NCBI GenBank assembly: GCA_947650365.1
Contig: OX393557.1
Location: 50,319,472 to 50,383,471 of the forward strand
Direction: 5' to 3'
DNA: 64,000 bases
DNA from: Chamaelirium japonicum
Taxonomy: Eukaryota > Streptophyta > Magnoliopsida > Liliales > Melanthiaceae
In this document: positions 11,901 through 24,300 of the stretch, piece after piece
How the letters are laid out: the number at the start of each line of letters is the position of its first letter
Position numbering within the stretch: position 1 is the first letter of the stretch
Notes under the pieces: generated by a model
The model's database searches: none
Told to the model about the DNA's origin: nothing
The model's input: the letters and a program-made list of their open reading frames with translations, nothing else
Made by a program: the position numbers and the translations under genes

Positions 11901-14560
11901 GGTTCTATTTTCTAGAGAACCGATCAATTTCGGTTCGGTTCCAAATTTATCAAAAAACCGAACCAATCCGAACCATGAACACCCCTAGGCGCAACAGCAG
12001 TAGATTATTAACCTCAAGCAGAATCCCAATTGACAATAGGGACGTGGTGCCATATAATCTCTACCTTTCCAGAATGTTCAACTGTCATATAAATGTCGAG
12101 GTATGTGCGAGACTGAGATGTGTTAAATACATCCATAAGTATATCTACAAAGGGCATGATCGTGCAACAATGGTAGTGGGAGGAGTTGACGAGATACAAG
12201 AGTATCTTGATGCTCGGTACATCGGACCGTCGGAAGCTGCGTGGTGCATATTTGGTCATTCTCTACATGAAGAAATACCGAAGGTCGAGCGACTAGCAAT
12301 TCATCTGCCTGGACTGCACTAAGTAGTATTCAACTCTGATGAGTCAATGGTTGATATTATGGAGAGAGGACGGAATCAACATTCAACAATCAACACTCAC
12401 AGCTTTCTTCGAGTGTTGTGCAACAAACGAAGCTGCTCGCGCATATTCCTATTAGGAATTCCCACAACATTTTGTATGGAAGAAGACAATGAGGATTTGG
12501 ACTCCAACGGTGTTGGGTTATGGAATCGATAGAATGTACTTCGTGAGCCCCAGCTCCAGAGAGAGTTCTACCTACGCCTTCTCCTGACTGTGTTTTAGGT
12601 CCAACTTCTTTTGAAAGTCTACGCACGGTGAACAATGAAATATACAATACTTTCAAAGCAGCATGCATCGCGAGAGGATTTCTTGAGGACGATGATGAAT
12701 GGGTCCAGTGGCTTGAGGAAGCTTCTATCATTAATACAGGGCATCAATTGAGGAGACTATTTGCAGTGATATTATGCCAGTGCTCTCCTGTAGAACCGCA
12801 TGTCCTGTGGAATCAATTTCACGTGCATATTTGTGATGACTTATCCCATAGAATACGTATGGATTTTGGGATTCCAGATCCCACTGATACTCAAGTTGAG
12901 GATTACGGTCTGTACATACTAAATTAGCTGCTAGGCGAGTTTGGAAAAAGTTTATCCGATTTCCCCCCGATGCTACAACCTACTTCGAATTGGAGTGCAG
13001 TAATTGGTAACAGACTAATACTCGAACACCAACAGTTGCAGCATGAGGCTCAGTAGATAAATCCATAGCTAAATATTGATATGTTGAATGATCGTCAACG
13101 TTCATCTTTCAAGATGATCTATTCTTCAGTTTTGGATAACCGAGGTACAACATTTTTCCTGAGCGGTGGGGCTGGAATCGGTATTACCTTTCTGTACAAT
13201 ACCTTGGTAACAAAATGTCGTAAACTTGGACATATTGTAATCACAGTGGCATTATTGGGGATTGCATTGTTGTTGTTGTTAGGCGGGCGGACTGCACATT
13301 CAACGTTCTGCATACCTCTGGATATTTTGGATAATTCGATCTGCGGGTTTACCAAACAGTCAATGCAATATGAGCTGCTACGAGCAACGAAGTTAATAAT
13401 ATGGGATGAGGTTCCGATGCAGCACAGGTATTGCGTAGAAGTAGTCGATCGTACACTGTGGGATGTGTGCGACAACAACATGCCATTCGGGAGAATCATA
13501 GTTGTACTAGGTGGAGACTTTCGTCAAAACCTACTTGTGATACCTAAAGATGTACATGAGGAGATTGTTGCTGCCACATTACAACGCTCTTACATTTGGG
13601 CGCACGTGCAAGTCCTAACCCTCAGTTCCAATATGCGTCTGGTATCCAGGGACTCGAACGATACTGCTTTTGCATTATTTCTACAGCTGGTAAAATCAAG
13701 TACATCTATCAATTATTTTTTTCGATAATTGATCGACGATACTTCTTTAATCGAAATTTATATTATCTTTTGTTTATTCCAGATCGGATCTACCCCGCAA
13801 GAGATGTTAAATCTCCCTCCAGAGATGCACAAGTGTGAAACCCTCAATGATCTAATATCCATGGTGTACCCACTGCTACATATGATCCAGGTGGTTACCT
13901 CCAAATACTTGACAGAGTGAATAATCCTGTCTGCACGTAATGACGATGTCGATGCAATTAATTATACGACATTGAATCTTTTTCCGAGAGAGTGTATGTT
14001 ATCACGCAGCAAACAATGTTGCAGAAGATGGAAACGATCATAGGATCACGAACCGATATCCTAATGAGTTCTTGAACTCCTTAAATCCGTCGGGGTTACC
14101 ACCTTTTAGGCTTGAACTCAAAAAAGAAAGTCCAATGATTCTACTACAGAATATTGCGCCAAAAGATGGTCTCTGTAACGAGACACGACTCATGGTTGAA
14201 ACATGTGCTCCTCGTGTAATTGAAGCTCAGATTCTAACTGGAGACAAATCTGTCAACTTGGTCTTCATTCCTAGGATATCATTGTCCCCGTCAAATTCTG
14301 AGTTGCCGATAAACATGACCCAACGCCAATTTCCAGTACGACTAGCATACGCAATGACTATCAATAAATCTCAATGTCAATCAATGCAAATCGTCAGCGT
14401 CGATCTACGTACCCCTGTATTCAACCATGGAAAGTTGTATGTGGCCCTATCACGATGCACGAATTTTAATTCTATCAGTGTCCTACTTCCCAGTGATAGT
14501 CCAAATTGTACGACTAACATTGTTTATCCAGAGGTACTACTGGAGAAAACAGGTCGATAA
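8977..14560 (+). pseudogene. Helitron replicase-helicase (RepHel), decayed and interrupted
   Basis: Fragments in order match plant Helitron proteins. They are: an Arg/Glu-rich N-terminus (8977-9417); a CxHC...CC zinc-finger region (9623-9780); the Helitron-like N domain (9745-10584 and 10621-10932); the Rep His motif GLPHMHILLFL (10929-11287); the Rep tyrosine motif KYIHKYIYKGHD (near 12125-12165); a linker (12628-12927); and a PIF1-type helicase (13081-13728) with WDEV and GGDFRQ motifs. The last piece is the helicase C-terminal part (14072-14560), ending in the VALSRCTNF motif. RepHel proteins nick and unwind DNA for rolling-circle transposition. This copy is dead: frames shift near 9780, a stop follows at about 10580, a 700-bp element sits at 11288, and the Walker A lysine is replaced (GAGIGIT). 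Helicase frames also break near 13730-14070. The family assignment is firm; introns versus breaks cannot always be separated. Confidence 0.88.
11288..11987. mobile_element. hAT-type nonautonomous element inside the Helitron
   Basis: A 700-bp element has ends TAGGGGTGTTCAT and ATGAACACCCCTA and is flanked by an exact 8-bp target duplication GGCGCAAC (11280-11287 and 11988-11995). Eight-base duplications are the hAT hallmark. Subterminal DNA is packed with CCGAACC/GGTTCGG motifs, likely transposase-binding repeats. It has no transposase. It separates the two halves of the Helitron Rep domain. Confidence 0.93.
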
Positions 14561-14641
14561 TGACTCTCAAGATATCAGCCCATTTCTCTCATCTCCATTA
14601 CTAGGTTCCTTAACTAAGCAATCTATATATCTTTATTGCAG

Positions 14642-14893
14642 GAGCCATGCTGCGACATTTGCGGCATTAACAGGTTGAAGGAGTGTTTGGTTGATTGCTA
14701 TTTTTGTGGCGGTCCCACAATACATACGTAAGTACGCATCCATGCCTTTTCTTCAATCATTTATTTAATAAAAATAATTATGATTGACATCGTTTTTTTT
14801 ATAAGATACTGTAATGACAACGACTTGATCGAGATAGAGGCTTCCAGGTGGCTTTGCAAACAGTGTTATGCTTGGCTCGAGGAGAATATTTAG
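14642..14893 (+). pseudogene. PHD-like zinc-finger fragment captured in the Helitron
   Basis: Two exons, 14642-14727 and 14806-14893, are bounded by a TTGCAG acceptor, an AC|GTAAGT donor and an ATAAG acceptor. The phases (2 then 1) join in frame. The roughly 57 encoded residues carry CDIC, CYFC, HTYC and WLCKQC, i.e. a C4HC3 spacing like a PHD finger of plant chromatin proteins, followed by a stop. It lies between the helicase stop (14560) and the Helitron 3' end (15214), the usual place for captured host exons. It could instead be an extra exon of the Helitron gene itself. The intact zinc ligands and splice sites are what I see; the PHD assignment and capture are inference. Confidence 0.5.
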
Positions 14894-15099
14894 TTTTTTT
14901 TTCTCAATATGTGTATGCCCGTGTCTGTCAGCTCTCCGAAGACAGTCGTACCATCGCTCCTGCTATGAACTTCAGACATTATATTAAGTTATTTCAGCTA
15001 TGTAATTTCAGCAGTATGGTTAAGTTATTTATATTATACATTTTGTTCGTGCCCTTTTGTAATTTCAGTATGTTGTTTACGTGAGTAGCATAAGTAGGC

Positions 15100-15214
15100 A
15101 CCTATGCTAGTCGTGTCGTGCCGAAGGCGCCAGTTGCGTGCCGTGTCGAAGGGTCCCATTGCATGCTGCGCCGAAGGCGCCCGCTGCGTGCCGATCGGCA
15201 CGGGCTTCCACTAG
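15100..15214 (+). mobile_element. Helitron 3' terminus
   Basis: Three direct copies of a GCGTGCCG..CGAAGGCGCC motif lead to a perfect 16-bp palindrome CGTGCCGATCGGCACG (15187-15202). The sequence GGCTTCCA and the terminal CTAG (15211-15214) follow, and then a T. A GC-rich hairpin about 10 bases before CTRR|T is the defining Helitron 3' end, on the same strand as the RepHel gene. Similar ends are at 34626 and, on the minus strand, at 47642. Confidence 0.85.
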
Positions 15215-15224
15215 TATATGTATA

Positions 15225-15341
<117 letters not shown>

Positions 15342-15577
15342 ACATGATTCTGCCACTAAGCTTCTTGTGATTGGTCCATAATCCCCTTACGAATAATAAG
15401 TTTATGTTTCATTCCTTTTGGTACTAACTGGCGCAAGCCATCCTAGTCTCTTATCTAGTAGTAAATCACTTATTAGTTATTGGCAGACATATTTATGGAG
15501 GCTTTTGTTGCTTTTTATCTGTTAGTATATCAAAGGTAATGATAGACATTATATCCTTTTGTGTATGTGATCTGCAG

Positions 15578-18363
15578 CTGGGTATATTTCTTCTGGTTTG
15601 CTTTGTCCTAGCTGGAGCTTGGTTCGGGTATTGGGGTGTCCGAAAACTTATTCTGACGGAAGATGGGTTGGTTGATTCTACTGTGGCTTATTTTGTTGAA
15701 TGGGCGATCATGTCTTTTGCTGCTGTTATGATTCTTCAGGTACATCGTTGGTTTTTTTTATCAATTAGCTTTGTGGTTGATCATTATTAGTGTTTATTGT
15801 TTCACTTGAGTATTGTTTGAACTATCTTGTAGCGTTTGCCCTTGATGTCATTGCCAAGATAACGACTACAATTGTTGGTTTTATTTATGTTTAGAGCTCT
15901 CTGGACTCTCTTTTGGCAGCAGAAGCGCTGGGGTTTGCTATAATAATGTACACATTGACAAGGACACATGGAAAATCAAAATTTTTACGCTTCCTTATCA
16001 GGTAAACTTGTTTCATGTCCTTTGAGGCTTCTAACCTTGAATAGTAGTAAGCTGTTTTAACTGGACGATCATGTGAAACATCAGTTAGTATAGATTAAAT
16101 TTGTTCTTATGTTTTGGAGACTGAGAAACAGCAATGTCATAACTTCTAATGCTGCATTTTCATTCTTTATTTCCATCTTTCAATTGTGTCCTCTAACGCA
16201 AATTATCCTGGGAAAATACTTAATATCGTGGCATCTCAGTCTTATTTGCTTATTTATTTTTTCATAAATTGTCTTTTCCATTTGTAATACATCTTTTCAG
16301 TGTAAGTTCAAAATCACAGTATCGGTTGCGGTATTGGGTGGCCATTGAACGATACGTACAAGCATAGTTGTCAAGGCGAGGCTAGGTGCCCTGAGGGAGC
16401 CTAGGAGCCTAGGCGTGCCTAGGTGTGGCCTTATGTACATAGGTGTGACCTTATGTGCATAGGCATCCTCCAGGCACGGGTATATATGTATAGTATATAC
16501 TTGCAGGTATATATGTAATAGGCAGCAATATAGCACCTTACTAACATGAAATTGAGTATATTCTAGTCAAATGCATGCAACACAATGATACATACATAGT
16601 ATAAATAAGTAAACAATAAAAGGAACATATAGAATACAAACACTTGCTAACATAAAATTGACCATATTCTAATCAAATGCAGCAACACAATGAACACATA
16701 GTATAAAGAAGTATACAACAACATAATGAACAAAGAAGATGGGGGCGGTTTGGGTTTTACTTAAAAAAAACAAAACAAAAATCAATGCCTAAAACTAGGC
16801 GTGCGCCTAGGCCGTCGCTTAGTGCTGTTCACCTAGGCGCACTGGGGCCTAGCTGTCTCCGGGCGCCTAGTGCGCGCCTAGGCCTGCGCCTTGACAATAA
16901 TGCGTACAGGGCGGTACATGCCGGCTGATATCAGTACAGACCGGTCAATACTGGTCGATGGTTCCTTCTTATGTATGAGTAGACCTTGGCGTAGAGCAAG
17001 GCAAACCATATAGGCATAAACCTAATGTTTACCTAGGCAACACTATAGAACTTGGGGGGGTTAAATTAGTGACTAAACTCGGAGTTTGAGTATGAACTTT
17101 GAAATGATTCCTTTGCTTCTACAATGGTACATGTGGGTGCTTTTTCTGCACTCACACCCCCCCTCGAGTAGATGAACAAACTCCTCGAGTTTTCTGAGAG
17201 TACTTGCAAAAAGATCCGAGCTCTCTTCGAGCCAAGGTCCCTCCGACGCTCAAGTCAGATCACATATAATCCTCAAAGTATAGGGAGAGAGAAATATTCC
17301 ATCCTTAGCATCATCATTAGTATGAGCATCAACATACCTTTATCGCCTTGTATAAGGCCTTTAAATAGGGCATAGGAGAGAATCTTGGTAGTTAGGCCTT
17401 TACATAAGGCATAGGAGAGAATCTTGGTAGTTATGGTGGATTTGGCTCCCTATGGGATCACGTCGAGGGTATCTGCACCACATGACCCGATAACCTCGAA
17501 CTAGCGCTTTATCCCTTGCCATATTCGGAGAGGCGAATCCGAGCCATTCGGGGTTGGGATATGCTTGCTTGATTTGGGGTCAATATAGCCGCTGTGATTT
17601 CCGAAGGTCGGTTCCCCACGTGCTTGCCATGTGACTGGGTTCTCTCGTATGTATTCGGTTGTCGATGTCCAAGAATGTCTTACCCCATTGGGGTATCCGG
17701 TCGAGTACAGAATACTCGAGTACGCACGACCCACGTGCTCTTGAGTTCGTCTTTGGCTCTACTCGAGTTGCGGTCCCTCGAGTACACTATGGCTTCCGGG
17801 CATGCGACCTCACATTCTAATGGTCTCACCGCCCAAGCCCCTGTAATGTTGAGTTGCTTCTGAGTTCCCGAGTAGGCGAGATCAAGCCCGAGTTCTCGAA
17901 CTCGAGTACTCGACTACTACTTGCTACGTGTCGGTCCCTCATTGTTCGTTGGAAATACCCACCTATCATACCGATAAGATATTTGTGCTTACTTGGGCTT
18001 TCCAAAAGAGAGGTTAACTAGCTCGATTAACGATTAAGATACACCGATTAAGTTGATGTTCTACTTTCTCAGTTTTTCCTTTTAAAGCATTGTCATCGAC
18101 ATATGGACCATCAAATTATCTCACTTCAACATATGCTCTTATGGTCTTAAGTTAATGTACTTTCCTATTAAAGCTGATTTATTGGTTCAAATTATGGTGC
18201 AAGGGAGAACCAAGGCAAAAAAATAGTACCGGGGGTAGTACTGGTTGTAATCGGGCTCAAATCGGTATTTAATACCGGTATCGACTGTGTTTCTGAACCT
18301 TGTTTCAGAGGTAGATCATGCAAATATCTATGTTCATAAATATAAGGCCATTTTTGACTTACC

Positions 18364-18394
<31 letters not shown>

Positions 18395-21300
18395 AAAAAA
18401 GAAAAAAAAAATTGATATGGGAATTAGTATGACCCCCCCTCCCCAATTTTGTTCATAATTAGACTTACCCTCCCAAATCGTAAATTCCGATAGTCAAACT
18501 TATTTGACTGTTATTCCACCCATGGTTGTTAGTATCGTACGATACGTTTCGATACAGCACTAAAACGATACATATCGGATGTATGTATCGCAAATTTACT
18601 GTATCGTACGATACATACATCCGTATCGTACGATACGTCCGATACATACGATACGGTATCAATCGGGTTTAAAACTGTTTTTTTTTTTGGACCGGTTGAA
18701 CCAACAGGTTTTGATCGGGATTTAAAGGGTTTTTTTTTTTGGACCGGTTGAACCAAACATGGTTCAGTCGCTGATTATAAATCACAGAGGGTTTGGGGTC
18801 TCGGTTTTTTTTATCGGGGATTTCTGGGGCTTCGACGGGCGACGGCAGGGAGGAGCGCAGGATTTCAGGGATTTCTGGGGCTTCGACGGGCAACGGCACG
18901 GAAGGAAGTCATTGCTCCCCTGTTTCGACGGGCGACGGCACGGGAGGACGCAGGAGGGCTGCTCCCCTGTTCCTCCGACAGGGTTTCGACGGAACGGTGG
19001 AGGGTTCCTCCACTGTTTTAGCGCAGAACTCAGGAACGCAGGAGTGTTCCTCCCTTGTTTCGACAGGCGACGGTAGGGTTGGGGTCTCTTATCTCTGCTG
19101 CCCGCTTTCTCATCTTCTCTGGTGTCCATTACCTCTCTGTGAGCTCCTCTCTTTTGTCCTCTGTTTTTTTTTCCTCTGTTTTAAATACTTCAATTGCTGA
19201 TGGTATTTTTTTGTTGATGCACTTAAAACTACATTGACAAACCTGATTGAAAAAACATCAAATTAGTGACACAAAATAATAAGAAATATGAAATTACATA
19301 GCAAATAAATGTTTGATTGTATCTCAAAGACTGAAACTATAAAGCATTTGTTCATCTAAAAATGGCATTAGAGTTTGTAAACTTTTGATTCCACATATGT
19401 TCATCTAAAATGGCAGTGGTTGTTAAGTGGTAAATTGTAAATTTGCCACTTAACTTGTAAATTGTAAACTTGTAAATTGTAAATTGTAAATTTACAATTT
19501 ACAATTTACATATGTTCATCTTTTGATTTTGCTTGCATGATAAACTTGTAAATTGTAATGCTTTTGAGTTTTGATTTTAATTTTGCTTTCATATGATATT
19601 TTCATGCAGTGAATTGTTGCTAAAATGGTTGACAAGGGTAAGGCAAAGAATAAAGGTCATGATGAAACATGGGATCATTGTGAAAAAATTGAAGAAGGCA
19701 AGAATAGAAGGTTGAAGCTTAAATGTAAGCATTGTGGAAATGCTTATTGGGGTGGTATTTCTGGAATGAAACACCACTTAGCATGCACAAGAAAAGATGT
19801 TGCCCCATGCACAAAAAATCATGATGAGGTTTCTGATCTGTTCAAAGCTTTGTTGGAGAGTAAAAAGAAGAAGGATGACGATGATTTTGTAGATTTGGAT
19901 GAAGATTCTACACAAGTTGTAAGTGGTGGAAATAAGAAATTTATGATGGATGCTTTTCTTGGTTATGGGCAAAAGAAACTGGCACAAAGTTACCAAACTA
20001 CTTTGAATACTATGTGGAAGAAGGGCGACCGAGAGAAAGTATGTTTGGATATTTGTCGGTGTTTGTATGCAAATGCACTTCCATTCAATTTGGTTAAAAG
20101 TCCTTACTTCAAATCAATGATGGAGTCGGTTGCTTCTTTTGGACCGAGATTGAAACTTCCTTCATACCATGAAGTGCGAATTACTTTTTTGAAAAAGGAA
20201 GTTGAAACCATTAATTTGGAATTAATAGAAAAATATAAAGTGGAGTGGAAAAGAACAGGGTGCACTCTTATGTCTGATGGATGGACCGATGGGAAAAGTA
20301 GGTCTATTACTAATTTCCTTGTGAATAGTCCTAAAGGGACTGTTTTTCTTAAATCCATTGACACTTCTGATATTTCAAAGAATGCGGATAATTTGTTTGA
20401 GCTTCTTGATTCAATGGTTGAAGAAATCGGCGAAGAAAATGTTGTGCAGGTTGTAACCGATAGTGCCGCAGCATATGTAAAAGCCGGTGAGTTGTTGATG
20501 GAGAAGAGGAAGAAGTTGTTTTGGTCCCCATGTGCTGCACATTGCTTGGATCTTGTATTGTCCGACATTGGTGACTTGCCAACTCATTTGGATACGGTGA
20601 CAAAAGCAAGGAAAATCACTGTTTATATCTATAGGCATTCATGGGTTTTGAACCTCATGAGGAAGCACACAAAGGGGAGAGATTTGGCTAGAGCCGGTGT
20701 CACAAGATTTGCTACATCATATTTGACACTTAGAAGCATTCAAAAGGTAAAGATTGGGCTTAGAGCAATGTTTGGATCTCAAGAATGGCAAAGTAGTCAA
20801 TATGCAAAGAAGACCGATGGAATGACGATACAAGAGATTATTTTAGCCGACCATAAATTTTGGCCGGCAATCAAATATTGCCTTAAAGCTTCCATTGGTG
20901 AAAGTGTTAAGGCTTGTTGATGGAGATGCAAAGCCGGCCATGGGCTATATTTATGAAGCGATGGATAGGGCAAAGGAGCAAATTGCAAAAAATTTTAACC
21001 AAGTAAAGAAGAGGTACAACCCAATTTGGGAGATTATTGATCGAAGATGGGACATGCAGTTGCATAGGCCACTTCATGCAGCTGGATATTTCCTCAATCC
21101 AAGGTAAGTTTTGTTAAATTTAATAGCTTGCAAATAGTTAATAGTTTTTTTGTTTTATTGAATCATCCATTTCTATAATCGTTAACATTTGTTTACTTTT
21201 TACGTACTAGGTTTCACTATTCCGATTCCTTTTATGCTGACTATGAGATAAAGATGGGGCTTTATGAGACTATTCAAAGGATGTGTACATCTCCTATTTT

Positions 21301-24300
21301 GAGGGAAAAGATTGATAAACAATTGGACATGTTCCACAATGCCGAGAAGATGTTTGGTATGGATATAGCCATTCAAATGAGGGACAAGAAACAACCGGGT
21401 AAAATATAAAGTGTGCTTATTTTCTAGTTGAGTAGGCTTGATCAATATTCTCTATTTTTATTGATGATTTTTCATACTTATAGCTTTGTGGTGGGAGTCG
21501 TTTGGAGGAGGATGCAAGGATCTTCAAACTTTAGCGATTCACATTCTAAGCTTGACTTGTAGTGCTACTGGTTGTGAAAGAAACTGGAGCACATTCGATC
21601 AGGTACAATCATGCTAACTAGATCATGTGATAATATGTTCATTCCAAAAGAAGGATGAATATCTATATCCATATTTTAAATTTTTTTAATAGGTGCATTC
21701 TAAATGAAGAAATCGCTTAGAGCAACAAAGATTGAATGCCTTAGTATTTGTGAAGTACAACCTTCAATTGGAGGCTAGGCACAAGAAAAGGTTGGAGCAA
21801 AATGATTCATATGATCCTATTTGTCTATCAGATTTGGAATCTGATGATGAATGGATCACTGTGAAGGAAAATCCATGCCTACCTGAGGATAATTCATGGA
21901 TGGATGTACATGAGTGTTTTGAGATACAAGGGGAGGGGGAAAATAGTAAAAAGAGAAAGAGAGGTTAGTTGTAGAACATTTTAAAATTACTTAATTGTAA
22001 ATCATAATCTAACTTCTATATATGATTCTAATACATGTTTGAATGTTCCTTCTTTCTAGGGCCAAGAGATCTAAGTTCACAAAGGAAGGCCAAAGGAAAG
22101 AAGAAAGTAGATGACTATGAAGAGGAAGATGTGATTGAGGATGAAGAATTAGATGAAGAAGAGGTAGAAGAGGAAGATGACGAAGAACCAAGTGACGATA
22201 ACGAATTATCTAGCGATGATGATGATCAAATTAGAGATGGCGATGAAGATTGAAGAATGAAGCTATCTACTACTTTTTGAGTTTTTGTTTAGTGACTTTT
22301 GTCTTAATTGGCTATTTTGATAGATCATGGATCAATGGATCATATTTGTATATGGTTTCTTTTTGATACAAGTATTGACTTCTTGTTTTTTGAATAGGAA
22401 AAAATTAAGTTTGATGTGAAATGAAAAACAATATCTTACTTTCTACTCTTACTTTCTTATATTTAATGCTCTAGTATCATGTTATTTATATGTCCATATA
22501 TAAATATATATTTTTAGGACAATATATTAAAATTTGACTGTATCTTACGATACACGATACGTTACGATACACGATACACAAAAAAGGAAAAACGATACAC
22601 GATACGATACACGATATGACAACCTTGATTCCACCCTCCTAGAATTTTTATTAGACTGTTTTGCCCCGCCCTATCAATAAACATAATCTTGAGGAAGAAG
22701 ATGAATAAATCCCTCCAAACTCAGGATTAAAAATTGATTTGTGATGAAAGACTGTTTTTCTTGAAATCCAGTGTTACCCATTTGTGAGGAATCGTGAGGA
22801 AGAAGATGAAACCCATTCGTGTGGAAGAACCTATTTGTGAGGGAGAAGATGAAACCCATTTGTAAGGAAGAAGTGAAGAACCCATTCATGAGGAAGAAGA
22901 TGAAACCCATTTACGATGAAGAGCCCAATTGGGAGGAAGAAAATGAAGCCCATTCGGAGAAAGAAGATGAACCCATTCATGAGGAAGGAACCTATTTCGG
23001 TGGAAGTGATGAAAGCCATTTGTGAGAAAAAAGATGATACCCATTTTGGGATGACCCCATTCATGTGGAAAATATGAAACCCGATCGTGCGAAAAGAACC
23101 CATTTGAGAGGAAGAGATGAAACCCATTTGTGAATAGAGATGAACCTAGTCGGGATGAAGGAACCCATTCATGAGAAAAGAACTGAAACCCATTCGAGAG
23201 GAATAAGATGAAACTCATTCGTGAGGAAGGAACTCATTTGGGAGAAAGATGAAGATCTTCCTCAAATATACTAAAATTTCTGAATTTGAGGAAGAAGATA
23301 AAGATGTTCCTTAGAAGTAGTTTTATTAATACTGAATTTGGAAAATTTTCTTCCTCGAAATTGAGTTTTTTGACAATGAGGGGCAAAACGGTCCAATAAA
23401 AAACATAGGAAGGTGGAATAAATATCAAACATGTTTGACTGATGGAATGAGACCGGGGTAAGTCTAATTAGGAACATATAAGTTTGGGGAGATAAGTCTT
23501 AATTGCCCTCATTATAAAAGAACATTTAGTTAGTAACTTTTTTATGTGTGATTATGCAGGTGTAGTCGAGTAGAACTCTTCCCTAGGCCGTTATTTTGAT
23601 TTTAGGAATCGTAAATATTCTTTATTAAAAATCTGACTCTAAAGCATTGGAATTTTCCACCTCATTTTACTCTTCCTGAAACGTGCTACAACTATAAACT
23701 TCCCACAATGACTTCCAATATTTTTGTTTCTTGTCAAAAAGGTCACCGTCTGTATTGTCGAACCATTGTGAATGATATATAAAAAATGTTTCACTTACCA
23801 CATCCTTCACATACTTAGAAACAGATTAGCATAAAACACGGTGTTGCGGATGTGCGCCTTTTGTGTCACAGCCTTCTGGTTTACTAATTTAAAAGTTTTT
23901 GCTCATCGAGGAAAAGAAATATCTGACCATGTTACTTTCTTTGGATACCACCTTTCCTCTTTCTTGAGAGTTCTGATTCATCTCCAACCTCTTCTTCATT
24001 CAATGGTCCCATCAAATGATTTCTTTTACCTTGCATTTTTGCAATGATAGGATTTTTTTCTCTCAAATCCCACTGCCTTCAATATAACATGCAAACAACT
24101 TCCCCACACAGATTTGTACTAAATGTTGAAATGATTTTTTAAGAACTTTTCTAAGATATAATATATTCTCTATTCTTCGTTAGTATTATTTTCTGTATAA
24201 TTTCACATGAACCGCACCCCCTCGTAATGATCCTATCAAAGAAGGATTCAGAAAGGAGAACCCTTTCTGTATCTAAAGTTTATCTATATTGATAGCTATA

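Larger units (their letters stand above)
18521..22627 (+). mobile_element. hAT transposon with exact 8-bp target duplication
   Basis: The 4107-bp element starts CATGGTTGTTAGTATCG and ends with the complement CGATATGACAACCTTG. ATTCCACC flanks it on both sides (18513-18520 and 22628-22635). Both ends carry clusters of GTATCG/CGATAC motifs (18537-18660 and 22540-22620), typical transposase-binding repeats. Inside lie a GC-rich 5' region and a transposase gene. It inserted into the left arm of the foldback element 18346-23511, within the last intron of the NEMP gene. Confidence 0.93.
18346..23511. mobile_element. Foldback element split by the hAT element
   Basis: 18420-18520 joined to 22628-22690 matches the reverse complement of 23360-23500. 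Shared blocks are TTCATAATTAGACTTACC, TTTGACTG..ATTCCACC and TTTTATTAGACTG.TTTTGCCCC. Without the hAT insertion the element would be about 1.05 kb with long inverted arms around a minisatellite core. The outermost bases (AAGGCCATTTTTGACTTA against GGGCAATTAAGACTTAT) resemble the foldback MITE at 31611-31874. A poly-C/poly-A run (18362-18407) has expanded inside the left arm. No exact target duplication was found. Confidence 0.6.

Noticed and set aside
16311-18288. A complete 2-kb transposon with CACAGT ends
   Set aside because: The end similarity is loose and no target duplication matches, so it is kept only as a weak regional note.
18362-18407. Poly-C/poly-A run as a regulatory signal
   Set aside because: It is a homopolymer expansion inside a transposon arm and prone to sequencing error.
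22690-23270. Regularly spaced short repeats that could suggest a CRISPR array
   Set aside because: The units are imperfect, have no unique spacers of constant length, and lie inside a plant foldback transposon.
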